This document shows, piece by piece, positions 17,581 to 26,646 of a stretch of DNA of 64,000 bases. The stretch's first letter is position 1. Every line of letters begins with the position of its first letter. The stretch is from Allobosea sp. BH3. GTDB lineage: Bacteria; Pseudomonadota; Alphaproteobacteria; Rhizobiales; Beijerinckiaceae. The notes under the pieces are model-generated. The model worked only from the letters and a program-made list of their open reading frames with translations. It made no database searches and was not told the origin of the DNA. The stretch covers positions 1-64,000 of the forward strand of contig NZ_JAIMCA010000006.1 in the NCBI RefSeq assembly GCF_025499465.1, written 5' to 3'. The translations under genes were made by a program, and so were the position numbers.

Positions 17581-17888
17581 TTTTTATAAGATGCTCTTTC
17601 CCCGAAGGCGAGTCGAGTCTGCTCTGATCGATCAACGCGCAGAGCGACCACCCTCAAGGCATCTACGCCGCTGCCGCCAGGGAAATTATCCTCCGCCAAG
17701 CCTCTCATAGAGAATTTTTCGACATAAAATGATAAATATTCGCAAGTGCGAGAGATAATAATTTTGATACAAATCCCTGCTCTTGAGAAGATTATTGATA
17801 CAGACGTCGAATTTTCGAAAACGTCAAAACATCAGAATCTTTTACGTTAGCAGCACGAGTCTTTGACTGGCCTTTAGGACAACCGACA
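17581..17888. promoter_or_regulatory. AT-rich leader with direct repeats before the MetQ-like gene
   Basis: This region is markedly AT-rich against its surroundings. TTGATACA occurs at 17764-17771 and again at 17795-17802, 31 bases apart (about three helical turns). A hairpin follows at 17803-17825 (GACG..CGTC with inner TCGAA/TTCGA). It probably carries the promoter and control sites of the downstream receptor gene. I do not recognise a SAM-II or other known riboswitch in it. Confidence 0.4.
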
Positions 17889-18671
17889 ATGAAGCGTCTG
17901 ATAATCGGCACTCTTGCAATTCTGGCAGCGACGGCCGTGCCTGCACTGGCCCAAGACAAGCTCAAAGTCGGCATTTCCGGCGGCGACTCAGAAATCATTT
18001 GGACAGCGGTCAAGGACATCGCCAGGAAGGACGGTCTCGATATCACCGTCGTGGTGTTCAACGATTATCTTCTACCGAACGAAGCGCTCAACGCCGGCGA
18101 TCTGGACGCGAACGCCTTCCAGCATCGCCCCTTCCTCGAAAACCAGATCAGGACCAAGGGCTACAAGATCACACCCATCGCCGAGACGATCGTCGCCCCG
18201 ATCGGCCTGTACTCACGGCAGATCAAGTCGATCGGCGAGCTGAAGGACGGCGCATCGATCGGCATCCCCAACGATCCATCCAATGGCGGGCGGGCGCTGC
18301 TCCTGTTGCAGGCGCAGAAGCTGATCAAGCTGAAGGAGAATGTGGGGCTCGTCCCGAGCGTGCTCGACATCTCCGAGAACCCGAAGCGGCTGAATTTCAA
18401 AGAAATCGACGCTGCGCAGCTTTCTCGGACGCTCGACGACCTCGATGCGGCGGTGATCAACACCAATTACTCGGTCCAGGCGGGCCTGCTCCCCGGTAAG
18501 GATTCGATCGCGATCGAATCCTCCGTGAACAATCCCTACAACAACTTCATCGCGGTCCGCACGGCGGACAAGGACAAGCCCGTCTTCAAAAAGCTCGTGG
18601 CTGCCTACCAGAACGAGACGATCCGCCAGCTCGTCAAGGACAAGCTGCCGGGCCAGCTCCCGGCCTTCTGA
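17889..18671 (+). CDS. MetQ/NlpA-family ABC transporter substrate-binding protein
   Basis: A 260-residue periplasmic receptor. It has a signal peptide (about 1-21, cleavage after PALA) with no lipobox cysteine, unlike many MetQ lipoproteins. Family blocks are present: LKVGISGGDSE, DLDANAFQHRPFLENQ, IPNDPSNGGRALLLLQ and AAVINTNYSVQAGL. The family binds methionine and other hydrophobic amino acids or small peptides for MetNI-type importers. No metN or metI lies nearby, so this is an orphan receptor working with a distant importer. AGGA precedes the start. A separate peptide-type ABC operon follows after 223 bases. Confidence 0.88.
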   Translation: MKRLIIGTLAILAATAVPALAQDKLKVGISGGDSEIIWTAVKDIARKDGLDITVVVFNDYLLPNEALNAGDLDANAFQHRPFLENQIRTKGYKITPIAETIVAPIGLYSRQIKSIGELKDGASIGIPNDPSNGGRALLLLQAQKLIKLKENVGLVPSVLDISENPKRLNFKEIDAAQLSRTLDDLDAAVINTNYSVQAGLLPGKDSIAIESSVNNPYNNFIAVRTADKDKPVFKKLVAAYQNETIRQLVKDKLPGQLPAF

Positions 18672-18894
18672 AGCGGGAAGCGCGGCTGCCGCTCTCGCGG
18701 CGCCGCCTGACACGCAATTCGGCAAACGCAACCCTGTCCTCGGCCCCGCGGCACTTTCGGCTTTCTCGAACCGCGCCCAAACTGCTGTCCCTATCGCCGC
18801 AATGCGATGGGATCGCATTTTCGGGGTCGTCAAGCATCTCCCCCTCCTTCGAGCGCGGATCGTTCCGTTGCCCGCCTGCAAAGGAAATTCTACG

Positions 18895-20448
18895 ATGGCC
18901 CCCTCGCATACGCCCCTCCTCTCGCTGCAGAACGCGGCACGAACGCTCGCCTTCGCCGTCGGGCTCGGTCTCGCGGCGCCGGCGTTGGCCGCCGGCCAGA
19001 TCACCGTCGGCGTCGGCGACAACATCCTCGGCCTCGATCCGACAGACCTGAATGACTCGGTATCGCTCTCCGCCAGCAGGCTGTTCTTCCAAGGCCTGTA
19101 TGGCTTCGATCGTGATTTGAAGCTCGTCCCGGTCCTGGCCGAAAAAACGGACGTCAACGCCGACTCCACGCAGTACACCGTCCATCTGCGCAAGGACGTG
19201 AAGTTCCATGATGGGACGCCGTTCAACGCCGAGGCCGTGAAGATCAATTACGACCGTCTGCGCGACCCCGCCAACCACCTCAAGCGCCAAAGCCTGCTCG
19301 AGGCCATCGACAAGGTCGAGGTGGTCGACGAGTTCACCGTCCGCCTCGTCCTCAAGGCGCCTTCCGGCGTCCTCCTGAATTATCTCGCCCATAGCGGCGC
19401 ATCGATCCTGAGCCCGAAGGCGATCGCGCAATACGGCAAGGATGTTTCGCGCAACCCGGTCGGAACCGGCCCGTTCGTCTTCACCAGCTGGGCGACCGAC
19501 AATCTCAAGGCCGTGCGCAACCCCAACTACTGGCGCAAGGGCCGGCCACATCTCGACGCGGTGACGATCCGCAGCGTGGGCGAAAGCGGCGCGCGTCTGG
19601 CTCTGCTGCGCTCGGGCGAGGCACAGTTCATTTTCCCGCTACCGCAGGAGACCGTCCAGGTCGTGGAGAAGGATAGCCGCCTGGCGATCGACACGACGCC
19701 GTCCATCGTGACGCAGTACGTCGCGCTCAACACCCAGAAGAAGCCGTTCGATGACGTTCGCGTCAGGCAGGCCCTGAACTACGCGATCGACAAGACCGCC
19801 TTCATCAAGGTCGTCTACAACGGCTTCGGGGTTCCGCAGGATGCGCCGGTCGCCCCTGGCATCGCCTATTACAGCAAGCAGGGCATCTGGCCCTACGACC
19901 CCGCCAAGGCCAAGCAGCTCCTTGCGGAGGCCGGCTATCCAAACGGGTTCGAGACCGAAATCTGGAACTTCAGCAACACGCTGAACAACCGCGCCTCGCA
20001 GTTCCTGCAACAGCAGCTCGGAGCTGTCGGGGTCAAGCTGAAGCTCAACCCGCTGGAGGCCGGCGTCGCGACCACCCGTCTTTGGGGCGCAAAGACGCCG
20101 GAGGAAGCCGAGGTCCGGATGTTCTTCGGCAGCTGGGCGCCTTCGACGGGCGATGCCGACTGGGCGCTCCGGCCGCTGCTCGCCAGCCGCAGCTTCCCGC
20201 CGGCGCTCTACAACATCTCCTATTTCAAGGATGCCGAGGTCGATGCCGAATTGCAGAAGGGCTTCGCCACCGCCGATGCCGGCCAGCGCAAGGCAGCCTA
20301 TGACCGCATCCAGAAGCTCGTTTGGGAAAAGACCCCCTGGATCTTCCTCTCGGTCAACACGCTGGTCGCCGGCCGCGACAAGCGCCTGACCGGCCTCACC
20401 CAGATGCCCGACACGTCGCTGACCTACGAGGATGCGGTCCTCCAGTGA
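18895..20448 (+). CDS. Peptide/solute-binding protein, family 5 (DppA/GsiB-like)
   Basis: A 517-residue extracellular solute-binding protein with a Sec signal (about 1-31, ending LAAPALAAG). It shows cluster-C blocks: QYTVHLRKDVKFHDGTPFNA, NPVGTGPFVFTSW, RQALNYAIDKTAF and FSNTLNNRASQFLQQQLG. The start at 18895 has AAGGAA upstream; a longer frame from 18802 lacks it. It is the first gene of a complete importer operon with a fused ATPase and two permeases. Ligands in this family include di- and oligopeptides, glutathione and opines; which one is not shown. Confidence 0.9.
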   Translation: MAPSHTPLLSLQNAARTLAFAVGLGLAAPALAAGQITVGVGDNILGLDPTDLNDSVSLSASRLFFQGLYGFDRDLKLVPVLAEKTDVNADSTQYTVHLRKDVKFHDGTPFNAEAVKINYDRLRDPANHLKRQSLLEAIDKVEVVDEFTVRLVLKAPSGVLLNYLAHSGASILSPKAIAQYGKDVSRNPVGTGPFVFTSWATDNLKAVRNPNYWRKGRPHLDAVTIRSVGESGARLALLRSGEAQFIFPLPQETVQVVEKDSRLAIDTTPSIVTQYVALNTQKKPFDDVRVRQALNYAIDKTAFIKVVYNGFGVPQDAPVAPGIAYYSKQGIWPYDPAKAKQLLAEAGYPNGFETEIWNFSNTLNNRASQFLQQQLGAVGVKLKLNPLEAGVATTRLWGAKTPEEAEVRMFFGSWAPSTGDADWALRPLLASRSFPPALYNISYFKDAEVDAELQKGFATADAGQRKAAYDRIQKLVWEKTPWIFLSVNTLVAGRDKRLTGLTQMPDTSLTYEDAVLQ

Positions 20449-20458
20449 TCGCATCGCG

Positions 20459-22279
20459 ATGAGCCAGCCTGAACTGCTCGCCATACGGGATCTCTCGGTC
20501 AGCTTCCCGGCCGAGAGCGGACGAACCACCGTGGTGCGGGACCTTTCCCTGACCGTCTCGCCGGGCGAGACGGTCGCTCTCGTCGGCGAATCCGGTTCGG
20601 GCAAATCCGTCACGTCGCTGGCCGTAACCCGGCTGCTCGACTACGGCCCGGGCCGCATCGATACGGGAGAGATTCTGTACCGGGACCGGGCCGGCACTGT
20701 CCGCGATCTCGTCCGCGCGGATGCGGAAACGATGCGCAGGCTGCGCGGACCCGAGATCGCCATGGTGTTCCAGCAGCCGATGAGCTCGCTGAACCCGGTG
20801 ATGCGCATCGGCGAACAGATCGCCGAAGCCATCGTCCAGCATCGCGATCTCGGATGGTCCGAGGCCGAGGCCGAAGCGCTCCAACTGCTTGAGCGCGTCC
20901 GCATTCCCGATGCCCGCCGGCAGCTGAAGCGCTATCCGTTCGAGATCTCGGGCGGCATGAGACAGCGCGTGATGATCGCGATCGCTCTCGCCAGCCGCCC
21001 GCGCCTGCTGATCGCGGACGAGCCGACCACTGCGCTCGACGTCACCGTGCAGGCGCAGGTGCTGCGGCTCCTGCGCGAGCTTCGGGACGATCTCGGCACC
21101 GGCCTGCTTTTCATTACTCACGACATGGGCGTGGTGGCTGAACTTGCCGACCGCGTCGCCGTGATGCGCGGGGGCGATCGCCTCGAGGAGGGCTCGGTCG
21201 CGCAGATCTTCGCTGCACCGGTTCATCCTTATACGCGCAGCCTTCTCGCCGCGGTTCCTGTGTTGGGCAGCCTTGCCGACACGCCCTTGCCCGCCCCTTT
21301 CACAATCGCGCCCGAGGAGGCAGTACCCCAGGATACCGTCGTGGCCGGCGCGCCGACTCTTGAACTGCGCGAGCTGGTGACGCGCTTCGACGTGCGCAAC
21401 GCCTTCGGCATGTTGCGCGCGCATGTCCATGCGGTCGAGCATGTGAGTTTCGACATCCATCCCGGCGAAACGCTCGCGCTGGTCGGCGAGAGCGGTTGCG
21501 GCAAGAGCACACTGGGCCGCAGCATCGTCCGCCTGGAAACGCCGCGCTCAGGACAGATTGTCTTCGAGGGGCAGGACGTGCTGGGCCCTGAAGCCGAGAC
21601 GAACCGTGCATTGAGGCGCGGCATCCAGTATGTGTTCCAGGATCCCTACAGCGCGTTGGACCCGCGACTGACGGTCGGCTTCTCGGTTGCCGAGCCGATC
21701 AGAACCCATGCGCTGCGTCAGGGCGCCGCCGTGACGCAGCGGGTCGGCGAATTGCTGGAGCTGGTCGGCCTGCCACCGCATTTTGCAGCCCGATACCCGC
21801 ATGAACTATCGGGCGGTCAGTGCCAACGTGTCGGCATCGCCCGCGCGCTGGCGTCCGAGCCCCGCCTCATCATCGCGGACGAAGCCGTCGCAGCGCTCGA
21901 CGTCTCGATCCGTGCGCAGATCGTCAATCTGCTCATGTCGCTGCAGCGCCGGCTCGGGCTGTCCTGCCTGTTCATCTCGCACGACATGGCTGTGGTCGAG
22001 CGCGTGAGCCATCGCGTCGCGGTGATGTATCTCGGCCAGATCGTCGAGATCGGGCCCCGTCAGGCCGTCCTCTCGTCGCCGCAGCATGCCTATACGCGCC
22101 GTCTGCTCGCCGCAGTCCCGATCCCCGATCCGGCGCGCCGCCGCCGGGAGCTGGCGATCGACGACAGCGAGGTGCCGAGTCCGCTCAGGGCTCCCGACGA
22201 CATCCCCACGGTCGCTCCCCTCGTCGAGGTCGGGCCAGGCCATTTCGTGGCGCGCCACCCTGTTGGGGGTCTCTACTGA
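20459..22279 (+). CDS. Dipeptide-type ABC importer, fused double ATP-binding protein
   Basis: A 606-residue tandem ATPase equal to DppD plus DppF in one chain. Domain 1 has Walker A GESGSGKS at 43-50, signature ISGGMRQR and Walker [13 protein letters not shown]. Domain 2 has GESGCGKS, signature LSGGQCQR and Walker [13 protein letters not shown], with the C-terminal extensions ([24 protein letters not shown]) typical of peptide importers. It powers the permeases at 22323 and 23240. The ATG at 20459 follows the receptor stop by 10 bases. It is the only ABC-type ATPase in the window, so it could also serve the ATPase-less permease pair at 37693-39502; that is speculation. Confidence 0.93.
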   Translation: MSQPELLAIRDLSVSFPAESGRTTVVRDLSLTVSPGETVALVGESGSGKSVTSLAVTRLLDYGPGRIDTGEILYRDRAGTVRDLVRADAETMRRLRGPEIAMVFQQPMSSLNPVMRIGEQIAEAIVQHRDLGWSEAEAEALQLLERVRIPDARRQLKRYPFEISGGMRQRVMIAIALASRPRLLIADEPTTALDVTVQAQVLRLLRELRDDLGTGLLFITHDMGVVAELADRVAVMRGGDRLEEGSVAQIFAAPVHPYTRSLLAAVPVLGSLADTPLPAPFTIAPEEAVPQDTVVAGAPTLELRELVTRFDVRNAFGMLRAHVHAVEHVSFDIHPGETLALVGESGCGKSTLGRSIVRLETPRSGQIVFEGQDVLGPEAETNRALRRGIQYVFQDPYSALDPRLTVGFSVAEPIRTHALRQGAAVTQRVGELLELVGLPPHFAARYPHELSGGQCQRVGIARALASEPRLIIADEAVAALDVSIRAQIVNLLMSLQRRLGLSCLFISHDMAVVERVSHRVAVMYLGQIVEIGPRQAVLSSPQHAYTRRLLAAVPIPDPARRRRELAIDDSEVPSPLRAPDDIPTVAPLVEVGPGHFVARHPVGGLY

Positions 22280-22322
22280 TGGTCCCGATTGCAGCTGAAC
22301 GCGAAGCCGAGGGGGAGACGCG

Positions 22323-23243
22323 ATGCTCTTCTTTCTGAGGCGGCTCGCTGCCGCCATCCCGGTCCTCTTTGCCGTATCGGTGTTCGTCTTCGGCTTCGTC
22401 AGGGTCTTGCCTGGGGACCCGGCCCGGCTGGTGGCCGGCGCCGACGCGACAGAGCAGGAGGTCGCTTCGGCCCGGCAGGCGCTCGGCCTCGATCGGCCGA
22501 TCTGGGAGCAGTATGTCCGCTATGTCGGCGCGAGCCTCAAGGGCGATCTCGGAGTCTCAAGCCGCACCCGCGAGCCGGTTATCGACGTGATCGCGGCGCG
22601 CTTCTGGCCGACCCTGTGGCTGACGCTGGCGGCGATGGGCTGGGCGACGCTGGCCGGGACGTTCATCGGTGTCTGGGCAGGCACGCGGCGCGGCCGCTGG
22701 CAGGATCAGATGGCGATGCTCTTCGCCATCGGCGGCCTCTCCTTTCCCGGATTCTGGCTGGGCCTGCTGCTCATCAACCTGTTTTCCGTCCATCTCGGCT
22801 GGCTTCCGACAGGCGGGTTTGACAGCTGGCTTTCCCTGCTCATGCCGTCCTTCACGCTGGGAGTCGGCGTCGCCGCGGTACTGGCCCGCTTTTCGCGCTC
22901 CGCCTATGTCGATGTGGCCGCCGAGGACTATGTCCGCACGGCCCGCAGCAAGGGCCTGCGCGAGCGCCGCGTCATCTGGCGGCATGGCGTCCGCAATGCC
23001 CTGATCCCCGTGGTGACGCTGACGGGACTGGAATTCGGAACCTTGCTCGGCGGCGCAATCGTCGTGGAAACCGTCTTCGCCTGGCCCGGTCTCGGCCGCC
23101 TCCTCGTCGACAGCATCGCCTTCCGCGACTACCCGGTGATCCAGGCGGAGATCCTGCTGCTGTCGGCCGAGTTCATGCTGATCAATCTCGTGATCGACAT
23201 GCTCTACGGCGTCCTCAACCCCGAAATCCGGCTTCGGTCATGA
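22323..23243 (+). CDS. ABC transporter permease, DppB-like
   Basis: A 306-residue inner-membrane protein with about six hydrophobic segments. The N-terminus (FLRRLAAAIPVLFAVSVFVF) and the cytoplasmic EAA loop (YVRTARSKGLRERRVIWRHG) are those of DppB-type peptide permeases. It forms the channel with the next gene, with which its stop overlaps by 4 bases. A strong gggggag site precedes the start. Confidence 0.93.
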   Translation: MLFFLRRLAAAIPVLFAVSVFVFGFVRVLPGDPARLVAGADATEQEVASARQALGLDRPIWEQYVRYVGASLKGDLGVSSRTREPVIDVIAARFWPTLWLTLAAMGWATLAGTFIGVWAGTRRGRWQDQMAMLFAIGGLSFPGFWLGLLLINLFSVHLGWLPTGGFDSWLSLLMPSFTLGVGVAAVLARFSRSAYVDVAAEDYVRTARSKGLRERRVIWRHGVRNALIPVVTLTGLEFGTLLGGAIVVETVFAWPGLGRLLVDSIAFRDYPVIQAEILLLSAEFMLINLVIDMLYGVLNPEIRLRS

Positions 23244-24094
23244 CGGCTCCGACAATCCGCTCCCCGGCCGGCGAATTCTGGCGTCGTCTGCGCCGCCGGC
23301 ATACGGCGCTCGCGGCCGGCGTGGTGGTGCTCCTCATCATCCTGATCGCCATTTTCGCGCCGGTCCTTGCGCCCTACGACCCTGCGGCCGCGGATTACGA
23401 CGCCCTCCTGCAAGGGCCTTCTCTGGCGCATCTCGCCGGCACGGATTCCTACGGCCGGGATATTTTGAGCCGCATCATCTGGGGCGGGCGCATCTCGCTG
23501 ACCGTCGGACTGGTCTCGGCGTTCGCGGGCGGGCTCGTCGGCACTACACTCGGCCTGCTCAGCGGCTGGATCGGCGGCTGGGTCGACACGGTGCTGATGC
23601 GGCTCTGCGACGTGCTCTTCGCTTTCCCCGGCATCCTGCTGGCGATCGCGGTCGTCGCGCTGCTCGGCCCAGGGGTGGCCAATGTCGTTTGGGCGGTGGC
23701 CGTCTTCAGCGTGCCGGTCTTCGCGCGCCTGGTGCGCGGCACGACGATGTCCTTGAAGCAGGCTCAGTATATCCAGGCCGGCCGGACCATCGGCGTCTCC
23801 GGCGCCAAGCTCATGCTCTATCACATCCTGCCCGGGGCACTCCCGGTCGTGATCGTCTATATGAGCCTGCGCATCGGGTCTGCCATTCTCGTCGGGGCCG
23901 CCTTGTCTTTCATAGGGCTGGGCGCGCAGCCGCCGAGCCCCGAATGGGGCGCTATGCTGGCAGATGGCCGGAGCTATCTCGGCGTCGCCGACCACCTCAC
24001 CCTGTTTCCGGGGTTGGCGATCTTCATCGTCGTTCTCAGCTTCAACGTCCTCGGCGACGGGCTGCGCGATGCGCTGAGCCAGCGCCTTCAGTAG
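23240..24094 (+). CDS. ABC transporter permease, DppC-like
   Basis: A 284-residue membrane protein with the DppC-type cytoplasmic N-terminal tail, TM1 around residues 24-46, AGTDSYGRDILSRIIWGGRI before the core, and the EAA loop IQAGRTIGVSGAKLMLYHI. It is the second channel subunit and the last gene of the importer operon. It starts inside the preceding stop region (ATGA overlap). Confidence 0.93.
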   Translation: MTAPTIRSPAGEFWRRLRRRHTALAAGVVVLLIILIAIFAPVLAPYDPAAADYDALLQGPSLAHLAGTDSYGRDILSRIIWGGRISLTVGLVSAFAGGLVGTTLGLLSGWIGGWVDTVLMRLCDVLFAFPGILLAIAVVALLGPGVANVVWAVAVFSVPVFARLVRGTTMSLKQAQYIQAGRTIGVSGAKLMLYHILPGALPVVIVYMSLRIGSAILVGAALSFIGLGAQPPSPEWGAMLADGRSYLGVADHLTLFPGLAIFIVVLSFNVLGDGLRDALSQRLQ

Positions 24095-24386
24095 GTCGGG
24101 GCGGAGGCAAGGCCGGGCCAGCCTGCTCGGCCGATGCTCCCCAAGCGACATTGCGGAGATTGAACCACCTTCCCATGGCCTTCGGACAGCCAATCCTTGG
24201 CTGTATTCGAAAGGTATTTGAAAAGGCATTCGATTGACCGGGAGCCGCTGACCAACGATCATGGGGTCCATCGTCGTTGATCAAATCATGACGATCGCGG
24301 GATTTGTTGGAGCAGCTTGCACCGCGTCATCAATGCTAAAAGCACCACGTGCTTTGCCGTGGGCTCCTTTGCTTTGAGGAAGCTCC

Positions 24387-24488
24387 ATGATCATCCCGTT
24401 CAATTTCATCGTTCAGGCATTGCTGCGCCTGTCGGCATTCCTGCACTGGACGCGCACCGGCGAAAGCCGTCGCCGCAACGGCAAGTAG
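24387..24488 (+). CDS. Candidate small membrane-active protein of 33 residues
   Basis: An ATG frame with GAGGAAG 8-14 bases upstream encodes a 33-residue product. It begins MIIPFNFIVQALLRLSAFLH, hydrophobic and possibly amphipathic, and ends in a basic tail (RTGESRRRNGK). A hairpin with a 7-bp stem (24339-24355, AAAGCAC/GTGCTTT) lies upstream. I do not know the family. It sits in an otherwise gene-free gap of about 460 bases between convergent transport genes. Small basic hydrophobic peptides may be membrane modulators, but no function is claimed. Confidence 0.35.
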   Translation: MIIPFNFIVQALLRLSAFLHWTRTGESRRRNGK

Positions 24489-24553
24489 TGTCGCGGAGCC
24501 GTTGCGCTCCTCCAGCAACACACCAGCCGGTAGGCAGCTGAACGGGCGTTGCC

Positions 24554-25582
24554 TCAGGGCCGCAGCGGCACGCGAATGCCGCGCTCGTAGGCGGCCTGGT
24601 CAAATAGCCCGTCGAGCGAGGGGGCCTTTGAAAAATCGCCGAGTTCGACTTGATAGGCGAGCAGCGCCTCCGTCGCCTGGCGGATCTTTGCGGGATCGTT
24701 GACGAAGCTGACTGCCGGCGACACCAGGGCATTGGCGATGGTCGCCTCGGAGACGAGGTCTCCGCCGAGTGCGGCAAGAACGAACGGAGCAGCCTTCTTT
24801 GGATCGCTCCGAATCAGTTCGGTTGCGCGGTGAAACAGCGCGACAAAGCGATCCGCCGCATCCGGACGGGCCTTCTGAAGCTCGCCCGAGGCCGCGACCA
24901 CGACCCCCGGAATGTTTGGAAACATGTCGGGCGAATTCACGATGCGCTTGATCCGCGGGTCGCGTTCGGGAACTAGCGTGGCGGAAGGCTCCAGGAGCGT
25001 GCCGCCATCGATGGCGCCTGTCAGCATAGCCTGCTGCACGCCCTCGATGCCCATATTGGCGATCTCGACATCAGCGCGATCGACCTTGCCCACCTTCCAG
25101 AGCCAATGATGCAGCGCAACGGTCGGGACACCTCCCGGGGGAAGCGTGCCCAGCTTGGCCTTCCGCCCGGCCGTGGAGCGAAACGCGGCGAAGGCCTTTG
25201 CAGGATCGTTGCCGTTATCCGCGAAAGCCTTGGCGAGCGTCGGCCCTGCGAGGAACGCTGTGCCGCCGACGGCGCCCGCGGCGACGACTGAAGCCGCGAG
25301 GCCACGAGAGCGGGCGACCGCGACCGGTGCGACGCCGATCACCAGGATATCGATGGTGCCGGACGCAAAGGCCTGGATTGCGTTGGGCCCGGAATCGAAC
25401 TTGGTGAGCTTGAGGTCGAGGCCAGCTTCCTTCGCCGATCCGTCGCCGGCGAGGACGAACAGCGCGCTCGCTCCGATGACAGGCACATAGCCGACCCGCA
25501 GTGGCGCGTTCTGAGAGAATGCCGGCCGGATGCCCGCGGCGCAGGCCGTAGCCAAGGCAAGGAGCGTCCTACGATCGATCAT
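24554..25582 (-). CDS. ABC transporter substrate-binding protein, NMT1/SsuA-type
   Basis: A 342-residue periplasmic receptor with a signal peptide (RRTLLALATACAAGIRPAFSQ, cleavage near 24). The mature part starts LRVGYVPVIGASALFVLAG and has FDSGPNAIQAFASGTIDI and MGIEGVQQAMLTGAIDGG, typical of receptors for nitrate, sulfonate, taurine or thiamine precursors. The ATG at 25582 gives the natural signal peptide; an upstream frame extends to 25687 without merit. No permease or ATPase accompanies it. It follows the DUF1932 dehydrogenase on the same strand after 160 bases, so it may be the distal end of that operon. Confidence 0.82.
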   Translation of the reverse strand: MIDRRTLLALATACAAGIRPAFSQNAPLRVGYVPVIGASALFVLAGDGSAKEAGLDLKLTKFDSGPNAIQAFASGTIDILVIGVAPVAVARSRGLAASVVAAGAVGGTAFLAGPTLAKAFADNGNDPAKAFAAFRSTAGRKAKLGTLPPGGVPTVALHHWLWKVGKVDRADVEIANMGIEGVQQAMLTGAIDGGTLLEPSATLVPERDPRIKRIVNSPDMFPNIPGVVVAASGELQKARPDAADRFVALFHRATELIRSDPKKAAPFVLAALGGDLVSEATIANALVSPAVSFVNDPAKIRQATEALLAYQVELGDFSKAPSLDGLFDQAAYERGIRVPLRP

Positions 25583-25742
25583 GCCAAAACCCCGCGTGCC
25601 AAGCTTGCAACCAGACCGGAACGGTCGGCGCGTTATGACACCGGCGTCGAGGAGAGTGCTTCTCAATAAAGGTCTATCGGGAGACAAAACACATCGAACC
25701 CCGAGCTCTCGTCAGAACAATGCTCCACCACATTGCACCTGA

Positions 25743-26636
25743 TCAAAGTGATGCACGTATCGCCGCAAGCGCTGCGTCCAGGTCGGCGGGCTGCTTCCCT
25801 GCAAACTGCTTAGCAACGCCGCTTCCTGCCGTCCTCTCCATGACGTCGATCATGGCCTGCGTCATGACGGGCGGGACGCCGGCAGATGACAAGACGGCTG
25901 CTGACATCCGCATCTCGTCGGCTCGACGCTCAGCGTGGAGCACGTGTGAGCGAACCAGCATCGCAGCCGTATCAATCGCTGGTCGTTCGTCCAAAAAATC
26001 GCAGAAGCTGGACAGGACCCCATCGGCGATTCCGAGCTTGTCGCCGGCCAGCAAAGCCTCGACGTAAAGCGCCTCGAGCCCCTTCGCCAAGACACTACGT
26101 ACGATCTTGATCGCGGATGCGGCCCCCGTCCGCACCCCAACCGGCTTGATCCGCATTCCATAGGGCACGAAGCGTTCAGCCAGCTCCGCGGCCCGGGCGC
26201 CCGACGCGACGATCGAGACCTGGTGGCGCGATGCCGCCGGCGCGCCGACGATCGCCGCATCCACGAAATCGATGCCTTGCGCGGTGATGACATCGGCCAC
26301 CTCGCCCTTCTCTGTGGGGCCAGCCGAGGTCATATCGACGTACAGTGCCGTCTGGCCGAGGCGATGCGCGTACTCTTTCGCCGCAACCAGTGCCTGTGAT
26401 GGTCGCACAAGCGAGAACACGACATCTGCCTGGTGCAGATCGGCGGGATCTTCGAGGTGGAGAACCTCAGCAGCAGCAAGGCGTTCCGCCAGCAGCCCGG
26501 CAGGCCCCCCAGGACCTGCTCGCGTCACGGCCGCCATTCTGGTTAGGCCTTGCTCGCGCAGGCCCGTGGCGATGGCAGCCGCAGCTTCCCCGAAGCCTAC
26601 GAAGGCCAGTCGTGGCGAAGCGAGGGGTTCGGTCAT
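25743..26636 (-). CDS. NAD(P)-dependent dehydrogenase with DUF1932 domain, copy B
   Basis: A 297-residue protein of the 6-phosphogluconate/3-hydroxyisobutyrate dehydrogenase superfamily. The N-terminal Rossmann fold has AFVGFGEAAAAIATGL, and the C-terminal helical DUF1932 domain contains GAASAIKIVRSVLAKGLEAL, where the Lys is the likely catalytic residue. It is paralogous to the protein at 29590-30516. The start at 26636 lies 10 bases after the preceding TTT receptor stop; a longer frame to 26867 runs through that gene. It probably oxidises or reduces a beta-hydroxyacid made in the same operon; the substrate is unknown. Confidence 0.82.
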   Translation of the reverse strand: MTEPLASPRLAFVGFGEAAAAIATGLREQGLTRMAAVTRAGPGGPAGLLAERLAAAEVLHLEDPADLHQADVVFSLVRPSQALVAAKEYAHRLGQTALYVDMTSAGPTEKGEVADVITAQGIDFVDAAIVGAPAASRHQVSIVASGARAAELAERFVPYGMRIKPVGVRTGAASAIKIVRSVLAKGLEALYVEALLAGDKLGIADGVLSSFCDFLDERPAIDTAAMLVRSHVLHAERRADEMRMSAAVLSSAGVPPVMTQAMIDVMERTAGSGVAKQFAGKQPADLDAALAAIRASL

Positions 26637-26646
26637 TGTCGCGCGT

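Noticed and set aside
17690-17888. A SAM-type riboswitch before the MetQ-like gene
   Set aside because: I looked for the conserved SAM-II or SAM-I core and found only a simple hairpin and direct repeats.
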